Shown here piece after piece: positions 12,801 through 25,074 of a stretch of 64,000 nucleotides of DNA. The position numbers and the translations under genes are program-made. This stretch comes from Petrosia ficiformis (lineage: Eukaryota; Porifera; Demospongiae; Haplosclerida; Petrosiidae), in assembly GCA_947044365.1 (NCBI GenBank), contig OX345636.1, forward strand, positions 62,555,537 to 62,619,536. Reading direction: 5' to 3'. The first letter of the stretch is position 1; each line of letters starts with the position of its first letter. Below the pieces are notes generated by a model. It did not search any database, had not been told where the DNA came from, and saw nothing but the letters and a program-made list of their open reading frames with translations.

Positions 12801-15800
12801 GAAGACCTATCAAGCACGATGGTGAATTCACAAATCCTTTCATTACTGTCCAGTACTGGAGAAAGGCACTACTTAAGGGTTAGATCTCACAATTTCCAAA
12901 TATTTGTACTTGTGTTGTCAGTCTGGAGTTTAAAGTTTCCACTTCCAATGAGTCAACCAGTTGATCTGTCTTCCAGTGTATTCTTGGCTTCAATTTTCAA
13001 TCCGAACGATCTTTTCAGTGTCGGCAAGGTAAGTCAGACTTCCTGTTAGATGTTGAGCTTGGATATGTATATAAATCTCAGTAGTTATCATCTACATTAT
13101 TGAGTATTGATGTAAAGTATGTATCTTAGAATACTGTAATTATAGTTCAAGATTAAGGCTCAGTTTGACATATCTATAGTACCATTACAGTGTGTCCTCA
13201 ATGGAGGTAAAGTTTCCATCCACATCAAAATCATATACAGTCGCTAAAAGTTGGGATATCTTCTTTTACTTCTTTTCTGGAACTTACTTCTTCATCATCA
13301 GGCCTGTTTTTTATTACTGTTTCTTGCTTTTACACAATTGAACACTTCTCGCTATTTCACTACACTGATGGCATGTTTTCACTAGGAATACATAGTAATT
13401 AAAACGCGAATGTGTGGGCGGCATCTGTGATGTGATTGGTCAGTACAAAATTATTGGTTTTGCTTCTAATTGAAAGGAAGTTCAAATATTGTTTTTTAGT
13501 TACTACATTTTTGGTAGATTATGGTTAGTACTATAAACGCTGTACTAGGAGGAGGGGTTTAGAAACTCCAATCAGTGTCTAGTCTTGCCAGCTTCTTGCT
13601 GCATACAATTCTGTATTTTTTGGAAGCCACACCCACCCGGTGGTATAATTATTGGGCCTAAATGTATTCACTGACAGTTTATTTTTAGAAACAAAGCTAA
13701 ACACACCCTACGGGTGTTGCGGGGGTATAATTATTGGGCCTAAATGTTTTCACTGACAGTTTATTTTCAGAAACAAAGCTAAACACACCCTACGGGTGGT
13801 GCGAGGGTATAATTATTGGGCCTAAATGTTTTCACTGACAGTAAACGAAGCTAAACACACCCTACGGGTGGTGGAGGGGGCAGTGGGTGGCAAACCCTGG
13901 CAGAGTAACTGTAGTTGCTCTCTGAGAAAGATCGGAGTTTGATAGTGCCTAGAAAGGTAAATTATATGGTTTCACTGAAAAGCTACTGAATTCAGCTTTC
14001 TTCAGCCTCTTGTAACTATAAAAGCAAAATGAATTTTCAGAAAACGACTTCATTCGTGTTCTCAAAATGCATTGTACTTGGTGCACGCTATGATTGGTGG
14101 GCGTGGCTTTCGTGGCTTTGTACTTATGTGTGTTTGGGATTTTAGCCTGTTTTCCTCAATTACAGGCCAATATAAAGCTGATCAGAAGATATGAAGGTTG
14201 GCATTACACCAGGTTAGCGTCATATTATATAATATTCCATTTCGAAACTGATTGGAGTCGCATCCGCCCACTCCCTAGTACCACCATACAGTAGGGTTTC
14301 ATACAAGAATTTTGTATGAGCGTTATACACGTTAATTATCGTCTCGCAAGCCAGACCCAACTCTAAAGTGGGAAAGGGTCTGGACACGGCCTTTACATCA
14401 GCTTGTTCATGGCACTCTGTATGTTGCTCTCTGACCAAATAACAGAACGTTATGAAACATCAGAACAGAAGCACAGCAACATTAACATGGAGGTGTTGAT
14501 GATAGAAGTAGCAGAGAGATGTTTGGGATTTGAGACAAAGCAGAAAGAAGCCACAATAGAATTTGTTAGTAGGAAAGATGTTTTTATTTTACTCTTAGCT
14601 GGTTATGTTAAACATGTTTACTATGCAACTATACCATTGATATTTGATCTGTTAAGAGGCAATATTGGGAGTTTAGTCTTAGTTGTGTCACCCTTGAACG
14701 CGCTTGTGAAAGGTCAAGTGGAGAGTTTTAAGAGTAAAAGATTGGAAGCTGGAATTTTAGTGTTGGATGTTGGGTTTGTTTGCTAATGCAATTGTCACCA
14801 TTATTAGGTGGAGCTAACACATTTTAATAATCACGGTAATTGCATTCCTGTATTACAAGGTTATGTTAAGACTATGATCAGTCCCTTCCCCACTTCAGGG
14901 TTGGGTGTGGCTTGCGAGACTACAGTAATTATTACTCCTATTCAGTAATAATACTAATAGTTATCATTTAATTACCACTTTATATTCCACTAGTGAGATA
15001 TGTTATAAATTCATCATAATTATAATAAAGTAGTAATCATGGAGAAAATTGAATTCATGAAATACTTTATGTTGATATCCTATATACCCCTGTTGTTTTC
15101 TTCCCATTTTTTAAAAATGCAAATAATTTTTCCAATTTCATATATACATACATGATGCTGGAAGCCGCCACTTTTTTTGTGTATCATTGCTTTTAGTATG
15201 GAGTACTACTTGTAGGAACTCAAATGTGTAATAATTAGGTCTCCACAATTTGTCACCTCATCCACTCAGAAAATTGGAAGAAAATTGTATCATCTACCCT
15301 CCGAAATATGTGCGAGGGATTTTAAATATACGTAGTGAAATCTATGTATCCATTTCTTGTAGTTGGGTGTATCATAAGAAAGAAACTAATGTTTCTAGAA
15401 ACTGAATCATATTTGTATTGACAGCAAATGATATTATTGTAGGATAACTATACAAAATATTAAAATGTGAAACTAAAGTGAAGCAACAATAAAGTATAAT
15501 CATTTATGAGGTGGCTCATAACTCAGTTTGAAAACAATATTTCAAATTTTGTTAATATTCAGCTAAATATAGGAATAAATGTTAAAAAAATTGTTGATTT
15601 TATAAACAATTTGAGATGAATTTATTCTTTGTAGTTATAGTAGTTAATATTTATAATTTATTAATACAGTTGAGGTTTATAAAGTTGTCAATGTTTAGGA
15701 GGTCTAGTTCATGTTTAGTAAATCAAGTATTCATTACAATCTCTCAACTGATCATGCTATCTGGCTCGATAAATAATGCCACTAATGAGAATAGTCGTAT

Positions 15801-17486
15801 ATTATAAGTAGCAATGTCTTTTTATAACTAAAGGAGTGATTTAGAAAGATAGGGTAATGCGTTCTGTTCTAATGTATGTACTAATTATGATCATGTATAT
15901 AATATAATATATAGTATAGATGATGCTGGATAATTTAGAAGTCCACATAATAAAATATACATAATTTATAATGACTATGTATTATGATATTAGATTATTG
16001 TCAAGACACAAATTGATTATCATTAGGTAATGTTCATTACGTTTATCACAATCAATATTACTTTTACTGAAAGGTTCAGGAATTGTTTGGATAATTCTAA
16101 CAGTCCCAGAGTTACTATGGTATACAGACATTCTCTGACATAAAGGGGATGGGCAGGTATGAAATTCCGGTTACCATCAGCTATACTATATAATGATAGT
16201 ATACAGGGATACTGGATACTCTGAAACAAATGGTAAGAGGAGCAGACAGTCAAGGGATGATCCATAGGTTTTAGGGCTAATATGTTCTGTGGAGATACTC
16301 TGCAATTCCTACACATCCAAAAAGATTCGGTACAATGCATGGTGTGATTGGCCAACCATCGACCATTGGTGCATTTAGCAGCTCACAATGTAGAATTTGC
16401 AACTCAAAATGTCAAAAATTCAACATGATATGGACTGCTGGGAATGAAACCAAAGCCACAATCATATCAACTATCTTCAGCTATAAACATAACTAGTAAA
16501 CTTATGACTATAATTAAAACTACTTTTTGTATTCTACTCCATTTTAAACTTTCATTTTAGTATACATGAATTCATTTATGGTTTGAATGACTAGGGGCTT
16601 CTCTACTCATCTGATCGATTATTATAACCACAAGATTAATTCAGTATTATGATCGCAAAATGATAACAATAATTACTACAATGTTTACTGTTATAATTCA
16701 ATCTAAGAAGATTATCAAAGTACTGCCACAATAGACTTTGAACAAGTACCCTACTGGCATGACTTCATGTCATCCCAGGAAGGTACTCATTCTAGGTCTA
16801 TGACATGTGAAAGTGCAAAATAATCACTCCAAGTCGACGAACAAGAATTGTTGTTGACAGCTCCATGTTTAGTTGATTATTCAACTAGTTAGAGTAGTTG
16901 TTCAGGACACTCCTTATTTGTTATGATTATATAGGATTCATTTTAATCCATTGTATTGACCCCATGATAAAGCTTAATTATATGGTCTAATTAACTTTAC
17001 ACACACAATAACAATAGCAGCTAATTAGGTAATAGATATAAAAAGGTATAGCAATTCACTAGTGATGCATCGATATTGGGCTTGGTAATTGGTATCGATC
17101 ATTATCAGCCATTATTTTTATTATTGGTATCGATTATTTCTGGCAGATGTAATCGATATTGCAGCAAGTGTACCAATGATATCATTATACCATCAATGAT
17201 TGCTTTTATGTTACTTCTAATTATTGAGGAAATGGTCATTTTCATTAAAGAATTAGAAACCAGAAGGTGGATATAATATGGAATTGGTATCGGTACATAC
17301 CTAAAGTAATTATGAGTTTATCGGAATATCGGTAAAATCGCTTATCGGTGCATCACTACAATTCACTATCATTATTATACCAACAAAAATACACATTAAT
17401 AAGTAGACCACAATTATAATAATTATGATTTATTATACTTCACTTACTATGGCATTCTTTTCATCTCGTGTTAAAACAGTAGCCAT
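6845..17486 (-). CDS. ankyrin-repeat gene (exon model, incomplete)
   Basis: Proposed minus-strand exons in transcript order: 17448-17486 (ATG, 13 codons starting MATVLTRDEK, then GTAAGT), 11583-11672 (30 codons), 9608-9703 (32 codons), possibly 8388-8441 (18 codons, weak), 6941-7039 (33 codons) and 6845-6883 (12 codons plus TGA). Every boundary is phase 0 and every donor begins GTAA or GTTA. Three exons each encode about one ankyrin repeat, a 33-residue protein-protein interaction module; the last is the clearest (SGMSFLHSSAVNGQTD, then LLxxGADxN-like FLISKGANINQVDN). The product would be a short ankyrin protein of about 138 residues, but further exons may lie unseen in the multi-kb introns. 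The introns are long compared with the kelch-kinase gene. The first and last exons are the least certain. Confidence 0.45.
6941..7039 (-). CDS. ankyrin repeat exon (33 codons)
   Basis: Exactly 99 nt between a TACAG acceptor and a GTTAGT donor. It encodes a full repeat with the LHxxAxxG core (FLHSSAVNGQTDV) and the GANINQVDN tail. Confidence 0.7.
8388..8441 (-). CDS. possible half-repeat exon of the ankyrin gene
   Basis: 54 nt between TATCAG and GTAAGC, phase 0 on both sides, 18 codons including KQNGHIKM, which resembles the middle of an ankyrin repeat. Too short to be sure. Confidence 0.25.
9608..9703 (-). CDS. ankyrin repeat exon (32 codons)
   Basis: 96 nt between a TACAG acceptor and a GTAACT donor, phase 0. 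HSSVWQASWFGNIEYLNEVF follows the ankyrin pattern, with divergence at the LLxxGAD position. Confidence 0.6.
11583..11672 (-). CDS. ankyrin repeat exon (30 codons)
   Basis: 90 nt between a TATAG acceptor and a GTAAGT donor, phase 0. DTSLHYAHHSRNIKEVNDII matches the TPLHxAAxxGNxEVVxxLL pattern. Confidence 0.6.
12723..13028 (+). CDS. uncharacterised ORF, possible internal exon
   Basis: An open stretch of about 100 codons follows a pyrimidine-rich stretch ending TTCCAG and stops being needed at a strong 5' splice site (GGCAAG|GTAAGT). The encoded segment is rich in Ser, Val, Phe and His and matches no family I know. The antisense frame also reads as protein-like but has stops, so this may instead be a decayed minus-strand element. 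No partner exons were identified. Confidence 0.3.
13642..13880. repeat. 82-bp tandem repeat, three copies
   Basis: Copies begin at 13642, 13724 and 13806, each with TATAATTATTGGGCCTAAAT near its start and ACACCCTACGGGTG near its end. The third copy has an internal deletion after GACAGT. Confidence 0.9.
14339..14922 (+). mobile_element. TIR element A carrying a RecQ-like helicase fragment
   Basis: 584-bp element. The left end begins TCGTCTCGCAAGCCAGACCC and the right end, read inward, TAGTCTCGCAAGCCACACCC; similarity continues for about 45 bp. Flanks CGTTAATTA (14330-14338) and CAGTAATTA (14923-14931) match at 7 of 9 bases, suggesting a diverged 9-bp target duplication. The left TIR contains its own stem (CCAGACCC facing GGGTCTGG). 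The interior carries the helicase fragment at 14487-14786. TIRs with 9-bp duplications suggest the Mutator/MULE superfamily, but no transposase is present. Compare element B at 51264-51904. Confidence 0.75.
14487..14786 (+). pseudogene. RecQ-like helicase N-terminal fragment, decayed
   Basis: A 99-codon frame from an ATG. It contains a Q-motif-like segment (FETKQKEATIEF), the stretch RKDVF before motif I, and motif Ia-like VLVVSPLNALVKGQVESF, in the order and spacing of RecQ superfamily-2 helicases. The Walker A site, normally PTGxGKS, reads LAGYVKH, so it lacks the catalytic lysine-serine pair in place. The remaining helicase motifs (DExH and beyond) are absent. It sits wholly inside TIR element A, so it is element cargo and not a host exon. 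RecQ assignment is by motif pattern only. Confidence 0.65.
14990..17040. other. AT-rich DNA, one doubtful ORF
   Basis: The only longer frame is on the minus strand at 16023-16340 (105 codons from an ATG, with a CRNC pair near its start). It has no recognisable domain and no clear splice context, so I leave it unassigned. Confidence 0.4.
17060..17358. mobile_element. hAT-like MITE, copy 1
   Basis: 299 bp with termini TAGTGATGCATCGATA and, read inward from the right, TAGTGATGCACCGATA. A perfect 8-bp target duplication CAATTCAC flanks it (17052-17059 and 17359-17366). TIRs plus an 8-bp duplication fit the hAT superfamily. No transposase is encoded. Confidence 0.9.
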
Positions 17487-17559
17487 CAAGCGTTTTTGTT
17501 AGCAACAAGAGTTTGATGAGTAATCTGAAGTGAAACTACATGTATTCACCATGAAAACA

Positions 17560-19570
17560 TCTGAAATATAATTATAAATTGATGAGTATTATCTGTGCCG
17601 TTAAATCATATTGGTATGGGAAATCCTTATTTTGTTATAATTATTATTATCAATTCTATACACACAATTAGGCCTTATATTTCAGTGGTGTAAGATGTGG
17701 ATGAGGATATCAATCCACTTGTGTCACAGAAGTGACAGAATACTTGCCACAAGTGTGATTGCAAATTGGGTATTAGCCTGATACTAACAACAAAATAATT
17801 GAAGACAAAATATAATTTTAATTTAAATTATTTGTAATTGTGGAGTAAACAGATATCATACAACTACAAATTCATGTACAGTGTACACACATGTACTTAT
17901 AATAACGTATTCCCACTTGCTATAGTGATATAATATATTATATCGTTTTCACTATAATGAATGTATACTAATCAAGATCACCTAGCAGGAAACAAATCAG
18001 CATTATTTTGTTCACAGGAAAACTCTCACCTGATCAGAGTTTAAATAAATCATTAAATTATACAATGCATGACACTGAATACTGAGCAGGTACATATAAT
18101 TAAGATATTTGAAATTTGAATGGTATTCAAAATCAAATGACATTTTACTCTACACTATTGTGTATGGGACTAAGTTATTAATAAATGTCTCAATAGAATA
18201 TTCAATATAGTCATGAGGGAGAAATTCTTTTTGCCCAGTTTTAACGATGTAAAACATTCTATTTTCAACCCCTCTGTGCTTAAAAGACAAAATTTCAGTC
18301 AAACTGATAAACATAAAAGTTTATTAACTATGAATTGCTTATATGAATTATATCATATCTGCTGATTTTAATTAACTACTATAGTATAAGTCTTGCTACC
18401 TTGATGCATGTTCTTATAATAATGATGTTATCAATTTACAGTCTTATGTATATTGATAGTGGGAGTAATACTGATATGTAAACTGTGATTACTAATTTAC
18501 TATGGAATGCTGTCAAACATCCTGTACTACATAACACTATAAGACCTAAGAATAGCCTGATATAATCTTCAACACTATAGGAATCAGTAATTACATGGAG
18601 AATGTGATATGCATAATATTAGATTTTAAATACGATTGAAAAAACATGAATTTAAGAACTGAATCATTGATGAATTGTCAGTTGAATATATTGTTAATTA
18701 AAAATGGATGGTCCTAACAGAGTGAGTTCTAAACAACATTTTGTTTCACTTCATACTTATACATGTACACATTTTGTCATGATGATAAATTTGATGTTGA
18801 TTTCGAGTAAAAGCTATAATAATGAAGAAAAATAGTACAATATAACTTTAGCTTTCTACTGCTTTCCATGTTCAATATAATTCAGTAGTCTCCTACGTTC
18901 TAAAAAATGCGTCACAAGTAAATCATATCATTATCTCATTTTAGTAGCGTCAAACATTTCACTATCCTACTGAAACTAGATTGGAGACTACATAAATTAA
19001 TTCATTGCAGGAAGTTATTCTTATCCACTAGTGGGCTTTTCAGAAATTTCTGAATTCTATTCAAGAAGTCTAAGAATGTGAATCAATGGAAGAGTGTAGT
19101 ACATAGTAACAGCTCAATGGTTTGACTTCTGACGTGTGGTATAACTAAAACTGTGTGGATTAAAATTTAGTAAGCAATAATACATATGCATGTTACTATA
19201 TGGCTGTGGTTATCAGGGGTGTGGAAATAGTGAGCTAATTACGGGATATTTTGACCTATTTCCAACACGTTCGTCCTACATTTTATACAGCTCAGTTACA
19301 ATTTACCAAATATTTGCTACAGATGTTGGACAATGTCCTGCAAGACTAGCTGTTTCCACATCCCTGGTGGTTATGTAAAGGAACATGTCATGGGTGTGAC
19401 TACTCAGATTCGAATAAATTAACTGCAGAACTATAATTATAGTACTCAATACTTGCGAGTTCTTGATAGGAATCAAGGCATCAAATTGGAATCACTCACG
19501 ACTATCAGCTACTACATACTATACTTAACCATAAAAATATAATTTTCATGAACATATTACACTAGAAAAC
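17560..19570. other. AT-rich intergenic DNA
   Basis: No supported gene. A TAGTCTCC / GGAGACTA inverted pair at about 18896-18991 has no matching flanks. Confidence 0.5.
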
Positions 19571-19574
19571 ATAC

Positions 19575-19699
19575 CTGAATCTGAGAATATTGTGAAATAT
19601 TGCTGGACAATTCTTTGAGCGCTTTGAGCTGAGTCTGCAGTGAGCAGTCCCTCCTATAGGAGGAGCTGCGCTTGACTCTACATAATTTCAGATCATCAT
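19575..19699 (-). CDS. orphan exon, function unknown
   Basis: 125 nt between a TATAG acceptor and a GTATGT donor. The open frame encodes a hydrophilic helix-prone segment including SLQTQLKALKELSSNISQYS. It begins two bases into a codon, which fits the phase-1 end of the candidate exon at 24987-25074, so the two may be consecutive exons of one minus-strand gene upstream of the ankyrin gene. Confidence 0.35.
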
Positions 19700-20147
19700 C
19701 TATATAATATATGAAGTAAAGTGAGTGAAATTTGTCTGCTGCAGATATCGTAACTGCTTAGCTGATGATGGCATGCTTCGAATGCTCTTTCCTGAGACTG
19801 GATATCACGAAAATGTCAGCATTAAAATGGAAATTCCTGTTATATTAAAGCTACTTACCTGACAGCTGATTCAATATATATGATTTAATAAAACAGTTTG
19901 GATTCATGCAGACACAGATGAAAAAGTCAGATCAAGGAATTTGTAGATGTTGAGATCTCTTATGAGATATTGAAAACTTAAACAGATCATGGAGTTTAGG
20001 GTTTTCTGTTATCTGATTTTCTCCTAATCTCCTCCCTTTGGTTCAAAAGCAAAAATATTCAAGCTGGTATCACACCAGGTAAAGCACTGGATAATGTGTT
20101 TAATAGATGTATGTATTTGTTTATGTATGTTTAAGCTGTCTTTACAC

Positions 20148-20412
20148 TAGTTATGCACTAATAATTAGATTGGTAATTAATTATCAGCCATTATTTCTGT
20201 ATCAATATTGGTTTTTTTCTCAAATGATTTTACAAATAGGGTAGTACCTGTACTGACAAGGAAGTTTCTGTGGTTATTACATCATTAATTGTGTTAATAA
20301 TTACAAAGAAAGAATGAGTAAGTATATGTAATATCAGATTGGTAACAGTTATTGGTACATATCTAAATTATTTATTGGAGTATTGGTGAAATATCTTATT
20401 GGTACATCACTA
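20148..20412. mobile_element. hAT-like MITE, copy 2 (older)
   Basis: 265 bp, diverged relative of the copy at 17060: starts TAGTTATGCACTAATA, ends with GGTACATCACTA and shares internal segments such as CAGCCATTATTT. Flanks CTTTACAC and CTCTATAC agree at 6 of 8 bases, an eroded target duplication. Confidence 0.8.
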
Positions 20413-21498
20413 CTCTATACTTGTTGATGAGTAATACTAACTGTACAAGGACCTTTTCCATCTCCGGTGAAACTGTCACTCAGTAATTTATTTGTCAATT
20501 TTTACTCAAAATTAATTGCATTTGTGAGGATTTCACTTATATATGTAGTAAGCAGGTTGTTTGGTTGGGAGGTATCTTGCTTTCTTCATGTGGTATGAAT
20601 TCATGACTACTATGTAGGTAATTCGGTATATATGCCTATTTGTACATATATGTAGTTCAATATAGCACATGTACATGTATTATAAAGGGCATTGTTAAAT
20701 GTACATGACAGTAGGTTGCATAGCACTATGGATGCCTACGAAAACTTCATCAGTTGTGGAATCTAATAAGTACTTTTTATTTAATTAGTATGTTGTTCTG
20801 TTCTTGCTATTTGGTTGTTGTAATATAATATACATTGTTTTGTAAATATACATTCCAGATTGTAGTCAGTTTGAAGTTATTAAAGACACAAAAGAAGAAG
20901 ATAAAGTCAAGAATGTTTTCACGTTCACTTAATATTTCAGTGTTTGGTTGTGAAGAAATGTAAGTAAGTACATATACATATACAATTTATATGTATTACT
21001 TGTAAATATATTATATGTGTACATGTTTCTTACTCACATTGTTCTCATATAGTGTATGCACATGTATACATCAGGGCTTGGAAAAGGGTTCCTTTCTTTA
21101 AACATTCATTTGTTTGGTGCAGACTTGAAGCTAAATTTCTCCCTTCAAAGCTTTGTTGCTACACCCTCTTTAATGTTCGCACATTTGCACTTCTGCAATC
21201 TAAATGCATTGTTAATAATGTGGGTGTGTTCCAGAAAAGTTGATACTGTGTTGCTGGCTGCATCTGTCTCATTTCTGAGTCCAGTGATGCTAGATACAAG
21301 TAGAAACAGTGACAGGAACAAGAGCAGCACTTGTTATAAAGCAGTTTTGGAAGCATCCTATAGCCAATCAATGTAACAACAACATTACACAACTTAATGT
21401 TCAAATATTCATCCTTTTGTGCTGACGAAGCTTAAAATGTTGCTTTACAACCCTCATCCCAACCCTAGTATACATGTTATATATGTATTTATGTAGAT

Positions 21499-21869
21499 TA
21501 GGGCTGGAACAAATATTGGCTTTGTTCAGATATTCACTCGTTGTTTGGGTATTCGTTTAATGTTTGTGCCTGGGCAGAAATTGAACACGTGAGATTATAC
21601 TTGCAATTAAATGGCTGCGAAGCAGTTTCTTGCGGCATGTTACCGGCTTTCTACAACTGCAGAGTACTGAATGGATAGTTGAAACAACTTTGGCTGTTGT
21701 TATAAACATCTATAGCAACTGGTAACAGCAAAATGTGAGCTAATATTTGATAGCTCACTAGAAGTGAGTCATGACAAACTTTCTCTGAAAGCAAGCAAAT
21801 ATCCTGATATTCGTCCGATAAACTAACCGAATATCCGGATATTAAAAACTGATATTCGTTGCAGCCCTA
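21499..21869. mobile_element. hAT-like MITE, second family
   Basis: 371 bp. Termini TAGGGCTGGAACAAATAT and, inward from the right, TAGGGCTGCAACGAATAT. The 8-bp target duplication ATGTAGAT (21491-21498 and 21870-21877) is perfect. The TAGGGCTG end is characteristic of animal hAT MITEs. Confidence 0.88.
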
Positions 21870-22293
21870 ATGTAGATGAAGGAAAAGCATTGGGATTACC
21901 TGAAAGTGATGTGTAGATATAACCCTATACTTAATGTATGTGCACATATATGTAATATACAAGCTATGTACATGTAGAAGTGGTTGAAGTGTACATGTAC
22001 ATGTTCTATTATTACATGGATGATTACAATAGAATAGTGTCTCTACTCATATATGATAAATGTTAGTTACCTTTGACCTCACTATACACACATTTCCTCT
22101 TAACCTATTATATTATACCAGTTACATAATTATGTACATGTACATATACCAGTTATATAGTTATGTACATGTACATGTACATGTAGTATTGCTAGTACAT
22201 GTATGTTGTACTAGTAGTAATGTGTAGACAGCATAGTACATGTTATAATACTAGATTACCACTTGTAGCATTAGTAGGTATTGAGTATAGGGT

Positions 22294-22415
22294 ATAGACC
22301 TGGTTGGAGGCAGTTATGGGGTTATAACACCCACAAGATAATTAGTCAAGAGCATAGCCCAAGACATTTATCTCAATGGTGTTATGTACCCATAACTGTC
22401 TCCAAACAGGGCTAT
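22294..22415. mobile_element. foldback (snap-back) element
   Basis: Two arms of about 38 bp face each other, both containing TTGGAG-CAGTTATGGG-TAACACC in inverted orientation, about 80% similar, around a loop of some 45 bp. No clear target duplication was found. Confidence 0.6.
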
Positions 22416-23071
22416 GTGTATTTTATACCATGGTAACACAAAAGTATGCAATTAAATCACATTTCTTGTCAAGTAGAAACCATAGTACTATACCAATTAG
22501 TAAAAACTGTGAAAATGCAATTGGATGATGGCTAGACACAATATCTCTTTGTCTATAGGCATGTTATGAGCAATAGCTCCAACAATACATCAAAGGTTAC
22601 CATGGCGATCACCCATGCGGTGTGGTATAACAACAGTTATAACTTGCATATCAACTAGTCATAACTATGCACATTTTATCTCCATTACCACATGATGTTA
22701 GTTATTATCATGCTAGAGAAAACTCATAGTCCCCTAATGTATACTGTATTATATTGTACTAGAGAGTTCAGCACTGTAGTGGAAAGTTTCTGAAAGATGA
22801 TATACAAATATTGAGGCAGGTATATAGTCGTACATGTACTGTGTATGTACGTAAACACATGTACATACAGTTACTGTGTAGGTACATGTAATATAATGTA
22901 TTATTGTAATTAGGTATAACATGTGATACTGGTATTATTATGAGAACTATTTAAATTAGTCATTGTAAGTACATTCCATAGTGATTAGTATGTACATTAA
23001 TTTATGTATTTATAATAACAAATAACATGTGTTATATTCACTAAATGTTATACCTAATAACTATTTATCAT

Positions 23072-23138
23072 ATAGTATGGTAGTACTCTGTATGTAGGGA
23101 TGGTATGGAAAGAAATACATTTAAATTACAAGTGATGA
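23072..23138. repeat. dispersed repeat, copy 2
   Basis: Partner of 5562-5638. Confidence 0.55.
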
Positions 23139-23435
23139 GCTGAAATATCTTGTAATAGCTTATTAGGTAGGACATTATAATCCATTGTGATTCCTGATTA
23201 GATTATCTTAATATTAAATAATTAATTATTACATTAATTCCATAGTATAATAGATAATATGGGATACATGTACTAATGAATACAACTACTGAATTTCCAT
23301 TTACACAATGTGAATTATGAATGTATTGTGTACATGTACTCATGAGCAAAGTAATCACAAAGTATTAAGTATTATCAGATACACATGTATTCATATTGAA
23401 ATTAGTGAATATAGTATCACCCACCCACAATTATT

Positions 23436-23563
<128 letters not shown>

Positions 23564-23835
23564 GGTGTGAATTTACGTGTTGGGTGGAAAGGGCAAGCTA
23601 GCTGAACTACTGAGGCAGTGCACAGTTCCAACACCAACAGTGTAAAGTTTCTGTCCTGTGTGTTTGTGTGTGTGTGTGTGTGTGCTGGTGGTGTGTAAAT
23701 TTAATTTGTTTTGGGTTCCACAGAGCAAGACACTAATCTACAAAGCATGAATAATTCTAATAAATAATTATACATGCTTTGTAAGTCTGGATATCAAATG
23801 TTAAATTGGGCTATACGTATCTAATTAAGTATACC

Positions 23836-23991
23836 ATTTTACTCTTGTGGTCTGCCATTCCCATACCTTCACATGGAGGAGGAAGGATCTGTTATTATTA
23901 TAGCATTCATTATAATGGAATGGATGCTGTAACATGACAACTTCACCCTTCCTCATCCATGTGAAGTGGCAGAAATCCCAGACCAGTAAAT
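23836..23991. mobile_element. foldback element
   Basis: Imperfect inverted arms start TTTACT-TGGTCTG and share CTTCACATGGA-GAGGAAGG, separated by about 60 bp. Hairpin-type MITE with no clear target duplication. Confidence 0.6.
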
Positions 23992-24306
23992 GAACTGTCA
24001 CATAAATTTGTGCATTTCAAGTTTTTTCAACCATTCATTAGGTGAGTTTCATAAGTCATTGTAGAAGTATAAGTTCCCTTTTAACGTCACTGTGAATAGG
24101 TGTGAGTACTAATAATTGTGGTAGCTGATTTTAAACTTGTTATCAGGAGCTTTGATACCAAGTGTTAACTTGTGTATTGTGTGCCATCTACTTGAAAGGT
24201 CAGCTTTCATTAGTTCCAACAGGATAATTAGATCACTTTTGATGTGTTTATACTTGCATATTGTGAATTACATCATAGTATACTTAACGCAGTATATTTA
24301 CACATA

Positions 24307-24338
24307 CTACAGTACAGTACAGTACAGTACAGTACAGT
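24307..24338. repeat. (AGTAC)n microsatellite
   Basis: About six tandem 5-bp units. Confidence 0.85.
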
Positions 24339-24986
24339 TTGTATATGTGTGTTAGAAGGACTTGCACATTATACAATGTCAAATACAGATGAACTCCACA
24401 CTTCACAAATGTATCTACAGTATCTCATGAGGCATCATGTCAGATAGATAATCATCTTCATCCTGATATTCCCTAAAGGGTAAAGAGTTATGAAAGAAAA
24501 CTGAAAGTTGTGCATCACAATGGAACAACAAACAGGATGTATGTCAGTCTGGAGATTCTATTTCCATTGGAATATATTTTTGATCATAATGTCACTGTTT
24601 ATTTTACTGTTTCTTATAATTTGTTTGATTATTGACATAATAATAATTGAATAGCAATACTATCATCTGAAGACTTGATGAGAATGGATTGGAGAATTAA
24701 TGAGACTGGAGAATATAGAAGGCATAATTGATGAGAATGTAGAGATGACAAGTCTGGAGACTTGACGAGAGCCAAAACTTCCATTTATTTTGAAGATTAC
24801 TGTAGCATGTAATTTAGTTATACATTTAGATATCAGTCAGACCTGGGATCAATTGTAATTAAGAGATCAAATACTAATTGTTATTGATGTACATACATGT
24901 TCAGAAGTTGAGTGTAATTGCATGTAACTGAATTCATGTTGACAAAAAAGTGTACTGCAGCTATTAATGATTGCAGTCATTATTAC

Positions 24987-25074
24987 CTACACATGTCAAA
25001 CTACCGTCTTCCATGAATGACAGTGAGTAGATACTGTCGATGGAGGAAATCTGTTGAGCCCCAATTGCAACATT
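24987..25074 (-). CDS. orphan exon, function unknown
   Basis: 88 nt between TTCAG and GTAATA. The frame reads NVAIGAQQISSIDSIYSL and ends in phase 1, matching the start of the exon at 19575-19699. The acceptor lacks a good pyrimidine tract, so support is modest. Confidence 0.28.

Noticed and set aside
16023..16340. 105-codon minus-strand ORF
   Set aside because: No recognisable domain; kept only as a note in the intergenic entry.
18895..18992. Small MITE with TAGTCTCC / GGAGACTA ends
   Set aside because: Inverted match is only about 8 bp and flanks show no target duplication; the similarity to the TAGTCTCG elements is too short.
21056..21404. Overlapping open frames on both strands, one with a hydrophobic start
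   Set aside because: They begin at non-ATG codons, conflict with each other and show no domain or splice context.
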